Notes: generated by a model not told the origin, from the sequence alone. DNA of 53,584 nucleotides from Arcobacter lacus (GCF_003063295.1 NZ_MUXF01000024.1:1-53584), one strand, 5' to 3'; positions 32,175-43,217 are shown, counted from the stretch's first letter. Numbers and translations: made by a program.

Positions 32175-32345
32175 TTAAGATTTTAACTTAACTTCTTTAT
32201 GAGTAGTATGTTTTTTTAATCTTGGACAATATTTTCTAACTTCAAACTTTTCAGTGTGAGTCTTTGGATTTTTCCAAGTAGTGTAGTTAATATCTCCACT
32301 CTCTTGGCATTTTAATCCTATTTTAATTCTTACTGCATTTGCCAT
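32175..32345 (-). CDS. rpmG: 50S ribosomal protein L33
   Basis: This 56-residue protein begins [13 protein letters not shown] and continues with [16 protein letters not shown] and [16 protein letters not shown], the L33 signature. It has only two cysteines (C13, C40), not the four of the zinc-binding form. It lies eight bases after tuf and ahead of tRNA-Trp on the same strand. Confidence 0.95.
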   Translation of the reverse strand: MANAVRIKIGLKCQESGDINYTTWKNPKTHTEKFEVRKYCPRLKKHTTHKEVKLKS

Positions 32346-32353
32346 AATAATCC

Positions 32354-33562
32354 TTATTCGATAATTTCAGCAATAACTCCAGCACCTACAGTTCTACCAC
32401 CTTCTCTAATAGCAAATTTAGTACCTTTGTCTAGAGCAATTGGAGCAACTAATTCAACTGTCATTTCTACGTTATCACCTGGCATAACCATTTCAGTACC
32501 TTCTGGTAAAGTACAAGAACCTGTTACGTCTGTCGTTCTTACATAAAATTGTGGTCTATATCCTGAGAAGAATGGAGTATGTCTACCACCTTCCTCTTTA
32601 GAAAGGATATACACTTCACATCTGAATTTTGTATGAGGAGTAATTGTACCTGGTTTAACTAATACTTGTCCTCTTTCAACTTCCTCTTTTTTGATACCTC
32701 TTAAAAGAATACCGCAGTTGTCTCCAGCTTGACCTTGATCCATTTCTTTTCTAAACATCTCAACACCAGTAACTGTTGTTTTTTTAGTATCTCCAAATCC
32801 AACGATTTCGATCTCTTCTCCAACTTTAATTGTACCTTTTTCAATTCTTCCAGTAACAACTGTTCCTCTTCCTGAAATAGAGAATACATCTTCCACTGGC
32901 ATTAAGAATGCTTGGTCAATATCTCTTTCTGGAGTTGGGATATACTCATCAACAGCATCCATTAAAGCAACAATTTTTTCTGCCCATGGACCAACTGAAC
33001 CAGCTTTAGCTTCTTCTAATGCTTGGAATGCTGAACCAGCAATAATTGGAGTATCATCACCTGGGAAATCATAAGTAGATAATAATTCTCTAATTTCCAT
33101 TTCAACAAGTTCTAACATCTCTTCTTTATCTTGAGGATCTAATTGATCTTCTTTATTCATAAATACAACGATGTATGGAACACCAACTTGTTTTGATAAT
33201 AAGATGTGCTCTCTTGTTTGAGCCATTGGTCCATCTGTTGAAGCGATAACTAAGATAGCTCCATCCATTTGAGCAGCACCAGTAATCATGTTTTTAACAT
33301 AATCCGCGTGACCTGGACAATCTACGTGAGCATAGTGTCTTTTTGCAGTTTCGTACTCAATGTGAGAAGTAGCAATTGTAATACCTCTTTCTCTTTCTTC
33401 TGGAGCGTTATCGATTTGATCATAATCTTTCATCTCTCCACCATATTTAACTGCAAGAACCGCAGAAATAGCAGCTGTTAAAGTAGTTTTACCGTGGTCA
33501 ACGTGACCGATTGTACCAATATTAACGTGTGGCTTATTTCTTGAAAACTTTTCTTTTGCCAT
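32354..33562 (-). CDS. tuf: elongation factor Tu
   Basis: This 402-residue protein has all GTPase motifs: [17 protein letters not shown] and GSAF. The middle domain [14 protein letters not shown] and C-terminal [20 protein letters not shown] are standard. The GTP form carries aminoacyl-tRNA to the ribosome. The tRNA genes upstream on the same strand may belong to the same transcript, with a 19-bp hairpin in the leader. Confidence 0.99.
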   Translation of the reverse strand: MAKEKFSRNKPHVNIGTIGHVDHGKTTLTAAISAVLAVKYGGEMKDYDQIDNAPEERERGITIATSHIEYETAKRHYAHVDCPGHADYVKNMITGAAQMDGAILVIASTDGPMAQTREHILLSKQVGVPYIVVFMNKEDQLDPQDKEEMLELVEMEIRELLSTYDFPGDDTPIIAGSAFQALEEAKAGSVGPWAEKIVALMDAVDEYIPTPERDIDQAFLMPVEDVFSISGRGTVVTGRIEKGTIKVGEEIEIVGFGDTKKTTVTGVEMFRKEMDQGQAGDNCGILLRGIKKEEVERGQVLVKPGTITPHTKFRCEVYILSKEEGGRHTPFFSGYRPQFYVRTTDVTGSCTLPEGTEMVMPGDNVEMTVELVAPIALDKGTKFAIREGGRTVGAGVIAEIIE

Positions 33563-33596
33563 AGGAAATCTCCTTCTAAAATTTTTTGCTTAATTG

Positions 33597-33638
33597 CCCT
33601 CTGAGTAGATAAGCCCAAAGGCTTCTCTATTCAGAGGG
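33597..33638 (-). promoter_or_regulatory. tuf leader hairpin
   Basis: A 19-bp stem with two mismatches (33597-33615 with 33620-33638) and a CAAA loop lies 35 bases before the tuf start. No T run follows, so it is more likely a processing site after the tRNA genes or a stabilising leader than a terminator. Confidence 0.5.
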
Positions 33639-33771
33639 GATTGTGTTTTATACACAAAATTGTGTTGCGTATTATATAATAAAAATACTAAAAATAACTT
33701 TAATGGGAGTAAATTAATATAAGAGTTATAAAAAGTTGTGCTTATAACTCAGCTCCCAGTAATCAATAAAA

Positions 33772-33848
33772 TGGAGCGGGAGACGAGACTCGAACTCGCG
33801 ACAGTCTGCTTGGAAGGCAGAAGCTCTAGCCAACTGAGCTACTCCCGC
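33772..33848 (-). tRNA. tRNA-Gly (TCC)
   Basis: This 77-base cloverleaf has acceptor GCGGGAG/CTCCCGC with CCA encoded. The anticodon stem TCTGC/GCAGA holds the loop CTTCCAA, with anticodon TCC. It is the tRNA of the four-gene cluster closest to tuf. Confidence 0.95.
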
Positions 33849-33857
33849 AACATTGCG

Positions 33858-33942
33858 TGGTGGTGAGAGAAGGATTCGAACCTTCGAAGCCGTAGGCGGC
33901 GGATTTACAGTCCGCAGGATTTGACCACTCTCCAACCTCACC
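33858..33942 (-). tRNA. tRNA-Tyr (GTA)
   Basis: This 85-base tRNA has the long variable arm typical of bacterial tRNA-Tyr. The acceptor is GGTGAGG/TCTCACC with encoded CCA, and the anticodon loop CTGTAAA has anticodon GTA. Confidence 0.95.
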
Positions 33943-34000
33943 GTTGAAAAAATTATTGTTCTGGTCTAGCGCTGTCTTTTGGATTACGCACGACAAAAAA

Positions 34001-34077
34001 TGGAGCTGGTGAAGGGAGTCGAACCCCCGACCTGCTGATTACAAATCAGCTGCTCTAGCCAACTGAGCTACACCAGC
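34001..34077 (-). tRNA. tRNA-Thr (TGT)
   Basis: This 77-base cloverleaf has acceptor GCTGGTG/CACCAGC with encoded CCA. The anticodon loop TTTGTAA lies between CTGAT-type stems, giving anticodon TGT. Confidence 0.95.
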
Positions 34078-34088
34078 GCCAAATAAAA

Positions 34089-34164
34089 TGGTGGTTCGAG
34101 ACAGAATCGAACTGTCGACACAAGGATTTTCAATCCTTTGCTCTACCGACTGAGCTATCGAACC
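34089..34164 (-). tRNA. tRNA-Phe (GAA)
   Basis: This 76-base cloverleaf has acceptor GGTTCGA/TCGAACC with encoded CCA. The anticodon loop TTGAAAA lies within AGGAT/ATCCT, giving anticodon GAA. It is the first gene of the tRNA cluster in the direction of transcription. Confidence 0.95.
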
Positions 34165-34201
34165 AATGCCAAATTGGAGTGAGATTATACATCTTAATAT
34201 A

Positions 34202-35380
34202 TTAATCTAAACTTAAATTGTGCACTTTATTTTTGAATTCATCTCCTCTATGAGCATAAGACTTAAATTGGTCTAAAGAAGCAGCTGCAGGAGATAAAAT
34301 TGCTATACTATCTTGATTCATATTTGCACTGATTTTTTCAACTGCTATATTTAAAAAATCACATTTAAACACATTTATAGAAAATTCTTTACAATATTGC
34401 AAAATTCTATTTGCATTTGTTCCAATAGCATAAACTGTAATATCTAAATTTTTTATATTTTCAAATAATGGAACTAAATTTGCACCTTTATCATCTCCAC
34501 CTAATATAATATGAATATTACTTTTTTGATATGGAATTAATGCTTTTATTGTTGCATCAACATTTGTAGCTTTACTATCATCAATCCATAATCTATTTTT
34601 TTTATCATAAAATTCTTCAACTTTATGTTTATCAATAATAAATTCATTTATCAAATCATAGTTAATTTCATCAAAAATTATTTTACTTGTACATAATGAT
34701 AAAATCGAATCTAATAAAAATGGTTCTTTAAATTTAATTTTTGATTTATCAATATTAAAAAATCTACATAAATCATCACTATCATTATATGTGATTACAA
34801 AAGCCTTTGTTTTTACATCTTTAAATTCATTTGGAATTATTGCTATATCATTTTCATTCATTAATTCTAAAGGTTTTAATTTTGCTTTTTTATATTCTTC
34901 AAAACTTCCATGCCAAGTTATATGGTCTTCTGTAATCGGAAGTAATATATAAATATTTGGTTTTGCTTTATGTGTATAATGCAAAGTAAATGATGAAGTT
35001 TCTAAAATCCAAATTTTTTTATTTTCATCTAAGTGACTTAAAGGAACACCAATATTCCCACCATAAATTGAATCATATTTTTCTAATAAATGTTGACACA
35101 TTTGTGTTGTTGTAGTTTTTCCATTTGTTCCTGATATCCAAATAGAAAAAGGCATAATATTCTCAAATAGATCATAATCACTAATAAGATTCTTAGAATT
35201 TGAAATCATTTGATTGAAAGGAGGAATTCCAGGGCTTACAACTGTTAGTTCATCTGAATTTTTATCATATAAATTAAAATCGCTATCATCATAAAGTGTT
35301 GCATTTGGAAATTTATCTTTTAATGCAAGAGAAGTAACACCTTTTCCTAAAACTCTAATTTCTCTATAATCTTTTTTCAT
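34202..35380 (-). CDS. murD: UDP-N-acetylmuramoyl-L-alanine--D-glutamate ligase
   Basis: This 392-residue Mur ligase adds D-glutamate to UDP-MurNAc-L-Ala in the cytoplasm. It shows the ATP loop G84-T-N-G-K-T-T, WILETSSFTL, ITEDHITWHG and the C-terminal DDSKATN. It is shorter than the E. coli enzyme (438), mainly in the N-terminal UDP-binding part, as in related epsilonproteobacteria. It follows mraY by nine bases. Confidence 0.93.
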   Translation of the reverse strand: MKKDYREIRVLGKGVTSLALKDKFPNATLYDDSDFNLYDKNSDELTVVSPGIPPFNQMISNSKNLISDYDLFENIMPFSIWISGTNGKTTTTQMCQHLLEKYDSIYGGNIGVPLSHLDENKKIWILETSSFTLHYTHKAKPNIYILLPITEDHITWHGSFEEYKKAKLKPLELMNENDIAIIPNEFKDVKTKAFVITYNDSDDLCRFFNIDKSKIKFKEPFLLDSILSLCTSKIIFDEINYDLINEFIIDKHKVEEFYDKKNRLWIDDSKATNVDATIKALIPYQKSNIHIILGGDDKGANLVPLFENIKNLDITVYAIGTNANRILQYCKEFSINVFKCDFLNIAVEKISANMNQDSIAILSPAAASLDQFKSYAHRGDEFKNKVHNLSLD

Positions 35381-35389
35381 AATTCTTCT

Positions 35390-36451
35390 TTATCTAATTT
35401 TTAAACTTAACAGTGCAATTAAATTTGACATAAATGCAATAATCCAAAATCTTACAATTATTTTATTTTCTTTCCAACCTTTTTGTTCAAAATGATGGTG
35501 AATTGGTGCCATTAAAAAAACTCTTTTTTGTCTTAATTTATATGATCCAACTTGTAAAATAACAGAAACTGTCTCCCATACAAAAATAAATCCAATAGCA
35601 AGTAATAAAATTTCTGATTTTGCAACTATTGCCATATATCCCATAAATGCTCCTAAAGGTAAAGAACCCGAATCTCCCATAAAAACTTCAGCAGGATGAG
35701 CATTAAACCATAAAAAAGCAATTAAAGCACCACAAATAGCACTTCCCATAATAGCTAACTCACCTGCAATTTGAATATTTGGGAACAACAAATAATTTGC
35801 AAAAATGGTATGCCCAACAACGTAAACCAAAATAGATAAAGTAGAGAATGCTAAAATAGATGGAACTGTAGCTAATCCATCTAATCCATCTGTTAAATTA
35901 ACAGCATTTGAAGAAGCTACAATAACAAACATCCAAAACACAATTGCAAAAACTCCCATTTCAAATAAAGGAAATTTATAAAAAGGAGTAAAAAGTTCAT
36001 TTGAATGTCCATAGAAAAAAAGAATTGATGCCACTAATCCAGCACATAAAAACTGAAATAACAATTTCATTCGGGGAGTTAAACCTGCACTATTTTTCTC
36101 TTTTGATATTTTTGAATAATCATCTTGAATTCCAATAAATGAAAAAAGAGCTAAAGTTAATAGTCCACCAACTATATAAAAATTATTAAGCTTTGCAGTT
36201 AAAATAGTAGCAACAATTGTAGCGAAAATAAAAACAACTCCTCCCATAGTAGGCGTTCCTGCTTTTATTTTATGGCTTTCTGGAGCTAATTCATAAATTG
36301 GTTGAGAAGCTTTTTTAGCTCTTGCCCACCTAATAAATTTAGGCATTAAATATATAGTTAAAACGAATGCGATAAAAAAACTGATTCCTGCTCTAACAGA
36401 GATATACTGTAAGATATTGATTTCTAAGTGTCTATAAAGCCAGTAAAACAA
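35390..36451 (-). CDS. mraY: phospho-N-acetylmuramoyl-pentapeptide transferase
   Basis: This 353-residue membrane enzyme has about ten helices. It makes lipid I from undecaprenyl phosphate and UDP-MurNAc-pentapeptide. Conserved parts include [10 protein letters not shown], the aspartates in [23 protein letters not shown] and the histidine motif [12 protein letters not shown]. The gene is divergent from gpmI across a 69-base promoter region and forms an operon with murD. Confidence 0.96.
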   Translation of the reverse strand: MFYWLYRHLEINILQYISVRAGISFFIAFVLTIYLMPKFIRWARAKKASQPIYELAPESHKIKAGTPTMGGVVFIFATIVATILTAKLNNFYIVGGLLTLALFSFIGIQDDYSKISKEKNSAGLTPRMKLLFQFLCAGLVASILFFYGHSNELFTPFYKFPLFEMGVFAIVFWMFVIVASSNAVNLTDGLDGLATVPSILAFSTLSILVYVVGHTIFANYLLFPNIQIAGELAIMGSAICGALIAFLWFNAHPAEVFMGDSGSLPLGAFMGYMAIVAKSEILLLAIGFIFVWETVSVILQVGSYKLRQKRVFLMAPIHHHFEQKGWKENKIIVRFWIIAFMSNLIALLSLKIR

Positions 36452-36520
36452 AATTAAACCTTGATTTTGATATAATAGGCGCGATTATAATATATTATAC
36501 TTTTTAAAAGGTTTAAATAA
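36452..36520. promoter_or_regulatory. divergent promoter region mraY/gpmI
   Basis: The 69-base gap contains several -10-like boxes, among them TATAAT in GATATAATAGG near 36470 for rightward transcription and TATAAT-like runs near 36485-36500. AAAGG before the gpmI ATG is its ribosome site. No clear -35 box is seen. Confidence 0.45.
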
Positions 36521-37996
36521 ATGAGTAACAAAACACTACTTATAATAACAGATGGAATAGGACATAACTCTTCAAATAAGAATAATGCCTTTTATACAGC
36601 AAAAAAACCAACTTATGATTATTTATTTGAAAATGTACCATATTCACTAATTCATACTTATGGAGAATATGTTGGCTTACCTGATATGCAAATGGGTAAT
36701 AGTGAAGTAGGACACATGACAATAGGAAGTGGAAGAGTTTTATATCAAGATTTAGTAAAAATACATCTTGCTATAAAAAATGATACATTAAAAGATAATG
36801 AAATTTTAAAAAATACAATTTCAAAATCAAATAATGTTCATCTTTTAGGACTTGCTAGCGATGGTGGTGTTCACTCTCATATAAATCATATTATTGCCAT
36901 GGCAAAAATAGCAAAAAATATGGGCAAAAAAGTTTTTATTCATATTATCACTGATGGAAGAGATGTTGCACCAAATTGTGCAAAAACTTACATAAATCAA
37001 ATTTTAGAGATTTGTGATGAGGATATAAAAATTGCTACAATTTCTGGAAGATATTATGCCATGGATAGAGATAATAGATGGGATAGAGTAAAAAAAGCTT
37101 ATGATTCAATAACTTTTGCAAATCCAAAAACTCAAGATGATATTTTATCTTATATTGAAACTTCATATAAAAATGAAATTTTTGATGAATTTATCGAACC
37201 AACTTCTTTTGAAGGATACAATGGAATAGAAAAAAATGATGGAATAATCTTCTGTAACTTCAGAAGTGATAGAATGAGAGAGATTTCTAGTGTTTTTGCA
37301 AAAGCTGATTTTAATGAATTTGCTACTTTTAAAGATACTTTAAATTTTGCATCTATGACACAATATGATAAAAATGTATTTATTCCTGTACTTTTTCCTA
37401 AAGATAATCCAAAAAACACTTTAGCAGAAGTTATTTCAAATGCCGGATTATCTCAACTTCATACAGCTGAAACTGAAAAATATGCTCACGTTACATTTTT
37501 CTTTAATGGGGGAGTTGAAGAACCTGTTTTAAATGAAACAAGAGTTTTAATTCCCTCACCTCAAGTTGCAACTTATGATTTACAACCTGAAATGAGTGCA
37601 CCTGCTGTTGGAGATGCAGTAAAAACGGCAATGAATGACAACATAGATTTTATAGTTGTAAATTTTGCAAATGGTGATATGGTTGGACATACAGGAGTTT
37701 TTGAAGCTGCTGTTAAAGCAGTTGAAGCAGTTGATTTTGAATTAGGTCAAATTTTTGAATTAGCAAAAAAACAAAACTACAATATTATTTTAACATCAGA
37801 CCATGGAAATTGTGAAATGATGAAAGATGATGAAGGAAATATTTTAACAAATCATACAGTTGGAGATGTTTATTGTTTTGTTTATTCACCAAAAGTAAAA
37901 GAGGTAAAAACTGGAAGTTTAAATAATATTGCACCAACAGTTTTAAAACTTATGGATTTAGAGATTCCAAAAGAGATGGATAAACCTTTAATATAA
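36521..37996 (+). CDS. gpmI: 2,3-bisphosphoglycerate-independent phosphoglycerate mutase
   Basis: This 491-residue manganese enzyme interconverts 3- and 2-phosphoglycerate. It has TDGIGHN at the start with D11, the phosphorylated serine S61 in [15 protein letters not shown], and later SDHGNCEMM and [11 protein letters not shown] with metal ligands. The stop overlaps the start of the ABC gene (TAATG), so the two are co-transcribed although their functions differ. Confidence 0.97.
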   Translation: MSNKTLLIITDGIGHNSSNKNNAFYTAKKPTYDYLFENVPYSLIHTYGEYVGLPDMQMGNSEVGHMTIGSGRVLYQDLVKIHLAIKNDTLKDNEILKNTISKSNNVHLLGLASDGGVHSHINHIIAMAKIAKNMGKKVFIHIITDGRDVAPNCAKTYINQILEICDEDIKIATISGRYYAMDRDNRWDRVKKAYDSITFANPKTQDDILSYIETSYKNEIFDEFIEPTSFEGYNGIEKNDGIIFCNFRSDRMREISSVFAKADFNEFATFKDTLNFASMTQYDKNVFIPVLFPKDNPKNTLAEVISNAGLSQLHTAETEKYAHVTFFFNGGVEEPVLNETRVLIPSPQVATYDLQPEMSAPAVGDAVKTAMNDNIDFIVVNFANGDMVGHTGVFEAAVKAVEAVDFELGQIFELAKKQNYNIILTSDHGNCEMMKDDEGNILTNHTVGDVYCFVYSPKVKEVKTGSLNNIAPTVLKLMDLEIPKEMDKPLI

Positions 37997-38685
37997 TGTT
38001 AAATATAAAAAAATTACAAATCTCTTCACAAAACAAAATGTTAGTAAATATCTCTTTTGATATAACTAACTCTTGTGCATTAATAGGAGAGAGTGGAAGT
38101 GGAAAATCTTTAACTTTAAAAGCTTTATTAAATCTTCTTCCATCAAATTTGAAATTAAATAAAGAGATAGATTCACCTTTTGAGTTAAACTATGATTCAA
38201 TAGGATTTATTCCACAAAATCCATTTACTTCTTTATCTTCTATGACAAAAATCAAAAATCAATTTTTCTGTTCAAATGAAAAAAAAGAGGAAGTTTTAAA
38301 ACTTTTAGATTTAGATAAATCAGTCTTAAATAAATTTCCATCACAACTAAGTGGTGGTCAAATCCAAAGAGTTGTTATTGCAATAGCATTAAGTAGAAAT
38401 ATAAAATTACTTTTGCTTGATGAACCAACAACAGCTTTGGATATAGAAAATAAAAACAATATAATAAATATAGTAAATGATTTAAAAAAACAACTAAATA
38501 TTTTGATTCTTTTTGTAACTCATGATATAGAATCTATTAAAGATATTTGTGAAAATATTGTTATTTTAAAAAATGGAGAGATTGTTGAAAAAGGTTTGAC
38601 AAAAGATGTTTTATCTTCACCGAAAGATGAATATACAAAAAGTTTGATTAATTCGACTTTTAAAAATAAAGATTTTAGGATTTAA
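37996..38685 (+). CDS. ABC transporter ATP-binding protein (orphan)
   Basis: This 229-residue ATPase has Walker A G-E-S-G-S-G-K-S (about 33-40), signature LSGGQIQRVVIAIAL, Walker B LLLLDEPTTALD and the H-loop in FVTHD. The sequence style is that of peptide/nickel (Dpp/Nik) importer ATPases, but no permease or binding protein is nearby. It may serve a transporter elsewhere. It is sandwiched between gpmI (1-base overlap) and the penicillin-binding protein gene (3-base gap). Confidence 0.85.
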   Translation: MLNIKKLQISSQNKMLVNISFDITNSCALIGESGSGKSLTLKALLNLLPSNLKLNKEIDSPFELNYDSIGFIPQNPFTSLSSMTKIKNQFFCSNEKKEEVLKLLDLDKSVLNKFPSQLSGGQIQRVVIAIALSRNIKLLLLDEPTTALDIENKNNIINIVNDLKKQLNILILFVTHDIESIKDICENIVILKNGEIVEKGLTKDVLSSPKDEYTKSLINSTFKNKDFRI

Positions 38686-38688
38686 AAT

Positions 38689-40668
38689 ATGATGAAATAT
38701 ATTTTTGGTTTAGCTGTTGTTTTAGGACTTGCAGTTGCAGGTTTTTTATATGATTTATATGATCAAATAAAAGATGATGTTGATAAAGTTGTAAACTATT
38801 CGCCAAAACAAAGTACACAGTTTTTTGATAAAGAAGGAAGGCTTTTAGCAAATACTTTTAAAGACGAAAATAGAGAATATGTGAAATATGATGATATTCC
38901 TGCTCGTGTTATAGAAGGATTAGTTGCTATTGAAGATACACAATTTTTTGAACATTGGGGAATAAATCCTGATGCAATTAGTCGTGCTATGATAAAAAAT
39001 TTAAAAGCTGGTGGTTTTGTTGAAGGTGCTAGTACATTAACTCAACAACTTATAAAAAATCTTACTTTAACTAGAGAAAAAAAGTTAATGAGAAAAGTTA
39101 AAGAAGCCCTACTTGCAATTAGACTTGAAACTATTTTAACAAAAGAAGAAATTTTAGAAAGATATTTAAATCATACATATTTTGGACATGGTTATTATGG
39201 AATAAAAACTGCTGCAAAAGGGTATTTTAAAAAAGATTTATATGAACTATCTTTAAAAGAAATTGCTATTTTAGTAGGACTTCCAAGGGCTCCAAGCTTT
39301 TATGATCCAACAAGAAATCTTCAAGTTTCATTAGCACGAGCTAATCAAGTTATCACAAGATTGGATACTTTAGGTTGGATTACAAAAGAACAATATGAAG
39401 AAGCCATAAATGAAACTCCAACTATTCACAATCAAACTTTGACAAAAAATGTAGCTCCCTATGCTATTGATTATGCAATAAGCCAATTAATAAATGATGT
39501 TCCAGATATTGTTTATGGTGGTTATAAAGTTTATTTAACTATTGATTTAGATGCACAAGAAATAGCTGATGATTCTATAAAAAGATCTTATGAAGAAGCT
39601 TTAAAAAGAGATTTAGAAATAAGAAAGAATTCTAAAGACCCAGATAATAATCCTTATACAAAAGAGCTAAATGCTGCAATGGTTACAATGGAAAGTAGTA
39701 CTGGTAAAATTTTAGCAATGGTTGGAGGAGTTGATTATAGCCAATCAGTATTTAATAGAGCATTTCAATCAAAAAGACAAGCGGGAAGTGCTATTAAACC
39801 ATTTTTATATCAAAGTGCTTTAAATGAAGGTTATAACCCAGCTAGTCAACTTTTTGATATTTCAAGAACATACAATTATACAGTTGGTGGTGTTCAGAAA
39901 AAATGGCAACCAAAAAATTATGGAGGGAATTTCCAAGGAATAGTAACATTAAGAGATTCTTTAATTCAGTCAAGAAACTTATCTACTCTAAATTTGGTAA
40001 CAGATGTAGGAATTCCAATTGTAACAAATGATTTAAAAAATTATGGTTTTAAAGATATTGTTGATAACTTATCTATAACTTTAGGTTCAATGAGTGTATC
40101 TTTAGTCGAATTTAGTGAAGCATATAGTACTTTTGCAAATAATGGAACTCAAGTAAAACCATATATTGTTGAACAAATTGTAAATAAGGATGGTCAAAGT
40201 GTAACTTTTGAACCACAAACTAAAGAGATAAATACTCCTGAACAAAACTACTTAATGGTTTCAATTTTATCAGACGTTGTAAAAAAAGGAACTGGTAAAA
40301 AAGCAGCAGTTGATGGTATAGAGCTTGCTGGAAAAACTGGTACAACAAATGATAATATTGATGCTTGGTTTTGTGGATTTTCACCATCAATTCAAACAAT
40401 AGTTTGGTTTGGACAAGATGATAATACTCCAATGAGAAGAAGTGAAACAGGTAGTACTATTGCAGCGCCTGCATTCTCTTATTTTTTCAAAAAATATTTA
40501 GAACTTCATCCTGAAATTCCTAGAACTTTTACAAAACCTGATGGTGTTTATGTAGGAAACTTTAATGGAAAAGATGAACTTTACACAGATAAATCTCCTT
40601 TACCAGATATTGATTCACAAATTATAATAGATCAATCAAATTCAAATGAAGAAGTTTTAGAGTTTTAA
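38689..40668 (+). CDS. class A penicillin-binding protein (PBP1A type)
   Basis: This 659-residue protein has an N-terminal membrane helix (YIFGLAVVLGLAVAGFLYDL). The glycosyltransferase domain has E82 in EDTQFFEHWG and GASTLTQQLIKN. The transpeptidase domain has S367-A-I-K370, a SRN motif in QSRNLST and K549-T-G-T. It polymerises and cross-links peptidoglycan on the periplasmic side. Two ATGs are adjacent; either may be used. A hairpin terminator follows at 40687-40720. Confidence 0.96.
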   Translation: MMKYIFGLAVVLGLAVAGFLYDLYDQIKDDVDKVVNYSPKQSTQFFDKEGRLLANTFKDENREYVKYDDIPARVIEGLVAIEDTQFFEHWGINPDAISRAMIKNLKAGGFVEGASTLTQQLIKNLTLTREKKLMRKVKEALLAIRLETILTKEEILERYLNHTYFGHGYYGIKTAAKGYFKKDLYELSLKEIAILVGLPRAPSFYDPTRNLQVSLARANQVITRLDTLGWITKEQYEEAINETPTIHNQTLTKNVAPYAIDYAISQLINDVPDIVYGGYKVYLTIDLDAQEIADDSIKRSYEEALKRDLEIRKNSKDPDNNPYTKELNAAMVTMESSTGKILAMVGGVDYSQSVFNRAFQSKRQAGSAIKPFLYQSALNEGYNPASQLFDISRTYNYTVGGVQKKWQPKNYGGNFQGIVTLRDSLIQSRNLSTLNLVTDVGIPIVTNDLKNYGFKDIVDNLSITLGSMSVSLVEFSEAYSTFANNGTQVKPYIVEQIVNKDGQSVTFEPQTKEINTPEQNYLMVSILSDVVKKGTGKKAAVDGIELAGKTGTTNDNIDAWFCGFSPSIQTIVWFGQDDNTPMRRSETGSTIAAPAFSYFFKKYLELHPEIPRTFTKPDGVYVGNFNGKDELYTDKSPLPDIDSQIIIDQSNSNEEVLEF

Positions 40669-40686
40669 TAAACTTCTTTATTTTAA

Positions 40687-40720
40687 AAAACTATAAAAGA
40701 AAATATTTTTTTATAGTTTT
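40687..40720 (+). terminator. terminator after the PBP1A gene
   Basis: AAAACTATAAA (40687-40697) pairs with TTTATAGTTTT (40710-40720), 18 bases after the stop. The arm itself ends in T. Confidence 0.6.
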
Positions 40721-40742
40721 ATTCATTATTCTTTTGCAAATA

Positions 40743-40775
40743 AAAAAGGGAGAGGTAAATAACCCCTCCCTTTTT
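40743..40775. terminator. bidirectional terminator, mainly of glnA
   Basis: AAAAAGGGAGAGG pairs with CCCCTCCCTTTTT, with one mismatch. A-rich and T-rich arms give a T run on either strand. It lies 22 bases after the glnA stop. Confidence 0.8.
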
Positions 40776-40797
40776 AAGAGTTATATTTGCTATTTTA

Positions 40798-42225
40798 TTA
40801 GCAAGAATACATTGTTTTGAATTCAAATGGTGTAGGTCTTGCTTCGTAAGGCCAAACTTGAGTTTCAAATTTATAATGTTGATAAGTATCAATCATCTCT
40901 TGTGTAAATACTGGTTTTAAGAAATCATTATCTCTAATTAAAGCTTCTAATGAACCTCTTAAAGTATGAGGCATTTGAGGAATATCTCTTTCTCTAATTT
41001 CATCTAATGATAATTCAAATAAATCGTCATCCATTGGTCCAACAGGCTCATATTTATTTTTAATTCCATCTAATCCAGCCATTAACATAGCAGCAAATGC
41101 TAAATAAGGACAAGAAGTAGAATCTGGGAATCTCATTTCAATTCTTGTTGCTTTTTCACCTGCTCCATAAGGAATTCTACAAGAAGCACTTCTATTTTGA
41201 GAAGAATAAGTTAATATTGAAGGAGCTTCAAATCCTGGAATTAATCTTTTATAAGAGTTTGTTGAAGGATTTGTAAATGCTGCAACAGCTCTTGCATGTT
41301 TGAAAATACCACCAACATAATGTCTTGCAGTTTCACTTAAATTTCCATACTCACCTTGTTTATAGAATAGATTTTTTCCATCTTTCCAAATTGATTGGTG
41401 TACGTGCATTCCATTTCCATTATCACCATAAAGTGGTTTTGGCATAAATGTTGCTGATTTACCATTTAAGTGAGCTACCATTTTAATAACATATTTTAAT
41501 TTTTGTACGTTATCAGAAGCTTCAATTAAATCTCCAAATACAATACCAATTTCATGTTGTCCTTGAGCAACTTCGTGATGTCCTAAAACAACTTCTAAAC
41601 CAACTTGTTCTAAAACTTGCATCATTTCAGCTCTTAAATCAACTCCATTATCAATAGGAGCTACTGGGAAATATCCACCTTTTACTCTTGGTCTATGTCC
41701 AATGTTTCCACCTTCATAACTTGTTGAATCATTCCATTCACCATCTTCAGAATCAACTTTATAATAAGACTCATTTATTGTATCTTTTATTTTTACATCT
41801 TCAAACACAAAAAATTCATTTTCTGGTCCAAAATATGCAACATCACCAGCACCTGATTCTGCTAAATATGTTAAAGTTTTTTTAGCAATAGATCTAGGAC
41901 ATTTTTCATACATTTGCCCTTTATAAATATCATAAACATCACAAATTACGATGATTGTAGAATCAGCAGTAAATGGATCTAAAAATGCAGTACCAACATC
42001 TGGTTTTAATACCATATCTGATCTGTGAATTGGTTGCCAAGCTTCTATTGAAGAACCATCAAAAGGCATTCCATTATCTAAAGTAGAAGCACTAACTGCA
42101 GTAAATTTATAAGTTACATGGTGCCATGTACCTTTCATATCTGTAAATCTAAAATCTACAAATTTAACATCATTTTCTTGACAATATTTAAAAAACTCTT
42201 CTGTGTTATTTACAAATTTTCCCAT
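40798..42225 (-). CDS. glnA: glutamine synthetase type I
   Basis: This 475-residue enzyme condenses ammonia and glutamate with ATP. It shows [11 protein letters not shown], the metal ligands in [42 protein letters not shown] and RSASCRIP. At the site of the adenylylated tyrosine (E. coli NLYDLP) it reads DLFELS with F403, so control by adenylylation looks impossible. The same change is known in Helicobacter pylori. Monocistronic, with its own terminator. Confidence 0.97.
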   Translation of the reverse strand: MGKFVNNTEEFFKYCQENDVKFVDFRFTDMKGTWHHVTYKFTAVSASTLDNGMPFDGSSIEAWQPIHRSDMVLKPDVGTAFLDPFTADSTIIVICDVYDIYKGQMYEKCPRSIAKKTLTYLAESGAGDVAYFGPENEFFVFEDVKIKDTINESYYKVDSEDGEWNDSTSYEGGNIGHRPRVKGGYFPVAPIDNGVDLRAEMMQVLEQVGLEVVLGHHEVAQGQHEIGIVFGDLIEASDNVQKLKYVIKMVAHLNGKSATFMPKPLYGDNGNGMHVHQSIWKDGKNLFYKQGEYGNLSETARHYVGGIFKHARAVAAFTNPSTNSYKRLIPGFEAPSILTYSSQNRSASCRIPYGAGEKATRIEMRFPDSTSCPYLAFAAMLMAGLDGIKNKYEPVGPMDDDLFELSLDEIRERDIPQMPHTLRGSLEALIRDNDFLKPVFTQEMIDTYQHYKFETQVWPYEARPTPFEFKTMYSC

Positions 42226-42322
42226 AAGGTAAACTCCTTGAAATTAATAGAGGTATTCTATCAGAGAAAAAGAAAAAATAAACTAAATCAACTGTATATT
42301 TTTTATACAATTAGATATTAAA

Positions 42323-43126
42323 TTAAAACTTTACTATTTTTCTATCTCTATTTTCAAAAGATATACATTTTGTATACCCAACTTTTTTTGCCAATTCTAT
42401 GGCTTCATCATATTTAAATCCAATATACTCAACGCTATGTGCATCTGAACTAAATGTTATATTAATACCCATTTCATAAGCCATTTCTAGTAGCTGTACA
42501 GAAGGATAACTCTCTTGTATTGGTTTTCTGAAGCCAGAAGTATTAACTTCTAAAACCATATTAGACTTTTTTATTTCTTTTAGTGCATCTTTTGCAATAA
42601 TTCGAACATCTTTTTTAGGTAAAAACTTAAATACTTTTATTAAATCAAAATGTCCAACAATATCAAATAAAGATGTTTTAGCCATAGCCTTTATTGCATC
42701 AAAATATTCAATCCAAATAGAATCAATATCTTTTGACTGATAAATACCTATAAATTCAGGATTATCAAATCCCCACAAATCATTTTTATTTTTTAAAAAA
42801 TGAACTGAACCTATTAAATAATCAACTTTAGAATTTATAACTTCATCTAAAATATATCCATCAAGATAATCAACTTCATAAGCTAATAAAATTTTAATTC
42901 TATTTTTATAGTATTCTTTAGCTTCGTTTATCCATTTTTCATAAATCACTTTTTGATCTATATTCATTCTATACTTGAAATCATAATTCATAGGAGCATG
43001 ACATGCAAATCCATATTCATCAATACCAAGTTCTATTGCTCTTTCTATATATTCATTAACTGTTCCTGTTGCATGATTACATAAAAGAGTATGATTGTGT
43101 AAATCTACTCTCAATTTAAACCTCAT
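42323..43126 (-). CDS. PHP-domain histidinol-phosphatase-like protein
   Basis: This 267-residue PHP hydrolase has the metal motif H10-N-H12 in VDLHNHTLLCNH, then ACHAPMNYDF, a glutamate in AYEVDYLDGY, SVHFL, GHFDL and FSSDAHS. All four PHP motifs are seen. The HisK/HisJ type removes phosphate from histidinol phosphate in histidine synthesis. No other his genes are near, so the substrate is inferred from family resemblance. Confidence 0.85.
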   Translation of the reverse strand: MRFKLRVDLHNHTLLCNHATGTVNEYIERAIELGIDEYGFACHAPMNYDFKYRMNIDQKVIYEKWINEAKEYYKNRIKILLAYEVDYLDGYILDEVINSKVDYLIGSVHFLKNKNDLWGFDNPEFIGIYQSKDIDSIWIEYFDAIKAMAKTSLFDIVGHFDLIKVFKFLPKKDVRIIAKDALKEIKKSNMVLEVNTSGFRKPIQESYPSVQLLEMAYEMGINITFSSDAHSVEYIGFKYDEAIELAKKVGYTKCISFENRDRKIVKF

Positions 43127-43217
43127 TTTTATCTTTATTAATTAGGTCTTTTAATACCTTCTTATTATATTTGTATTATTATATCAAAAAGATTTTAAGA
43201 CCTTAAGGACTATTTTT

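Noticed and set aside
33726-33941. 71-codon minus-strand frame
   Set aside because: It lies over tRNA-Gly and tRNA-Tyr and is an artefact.
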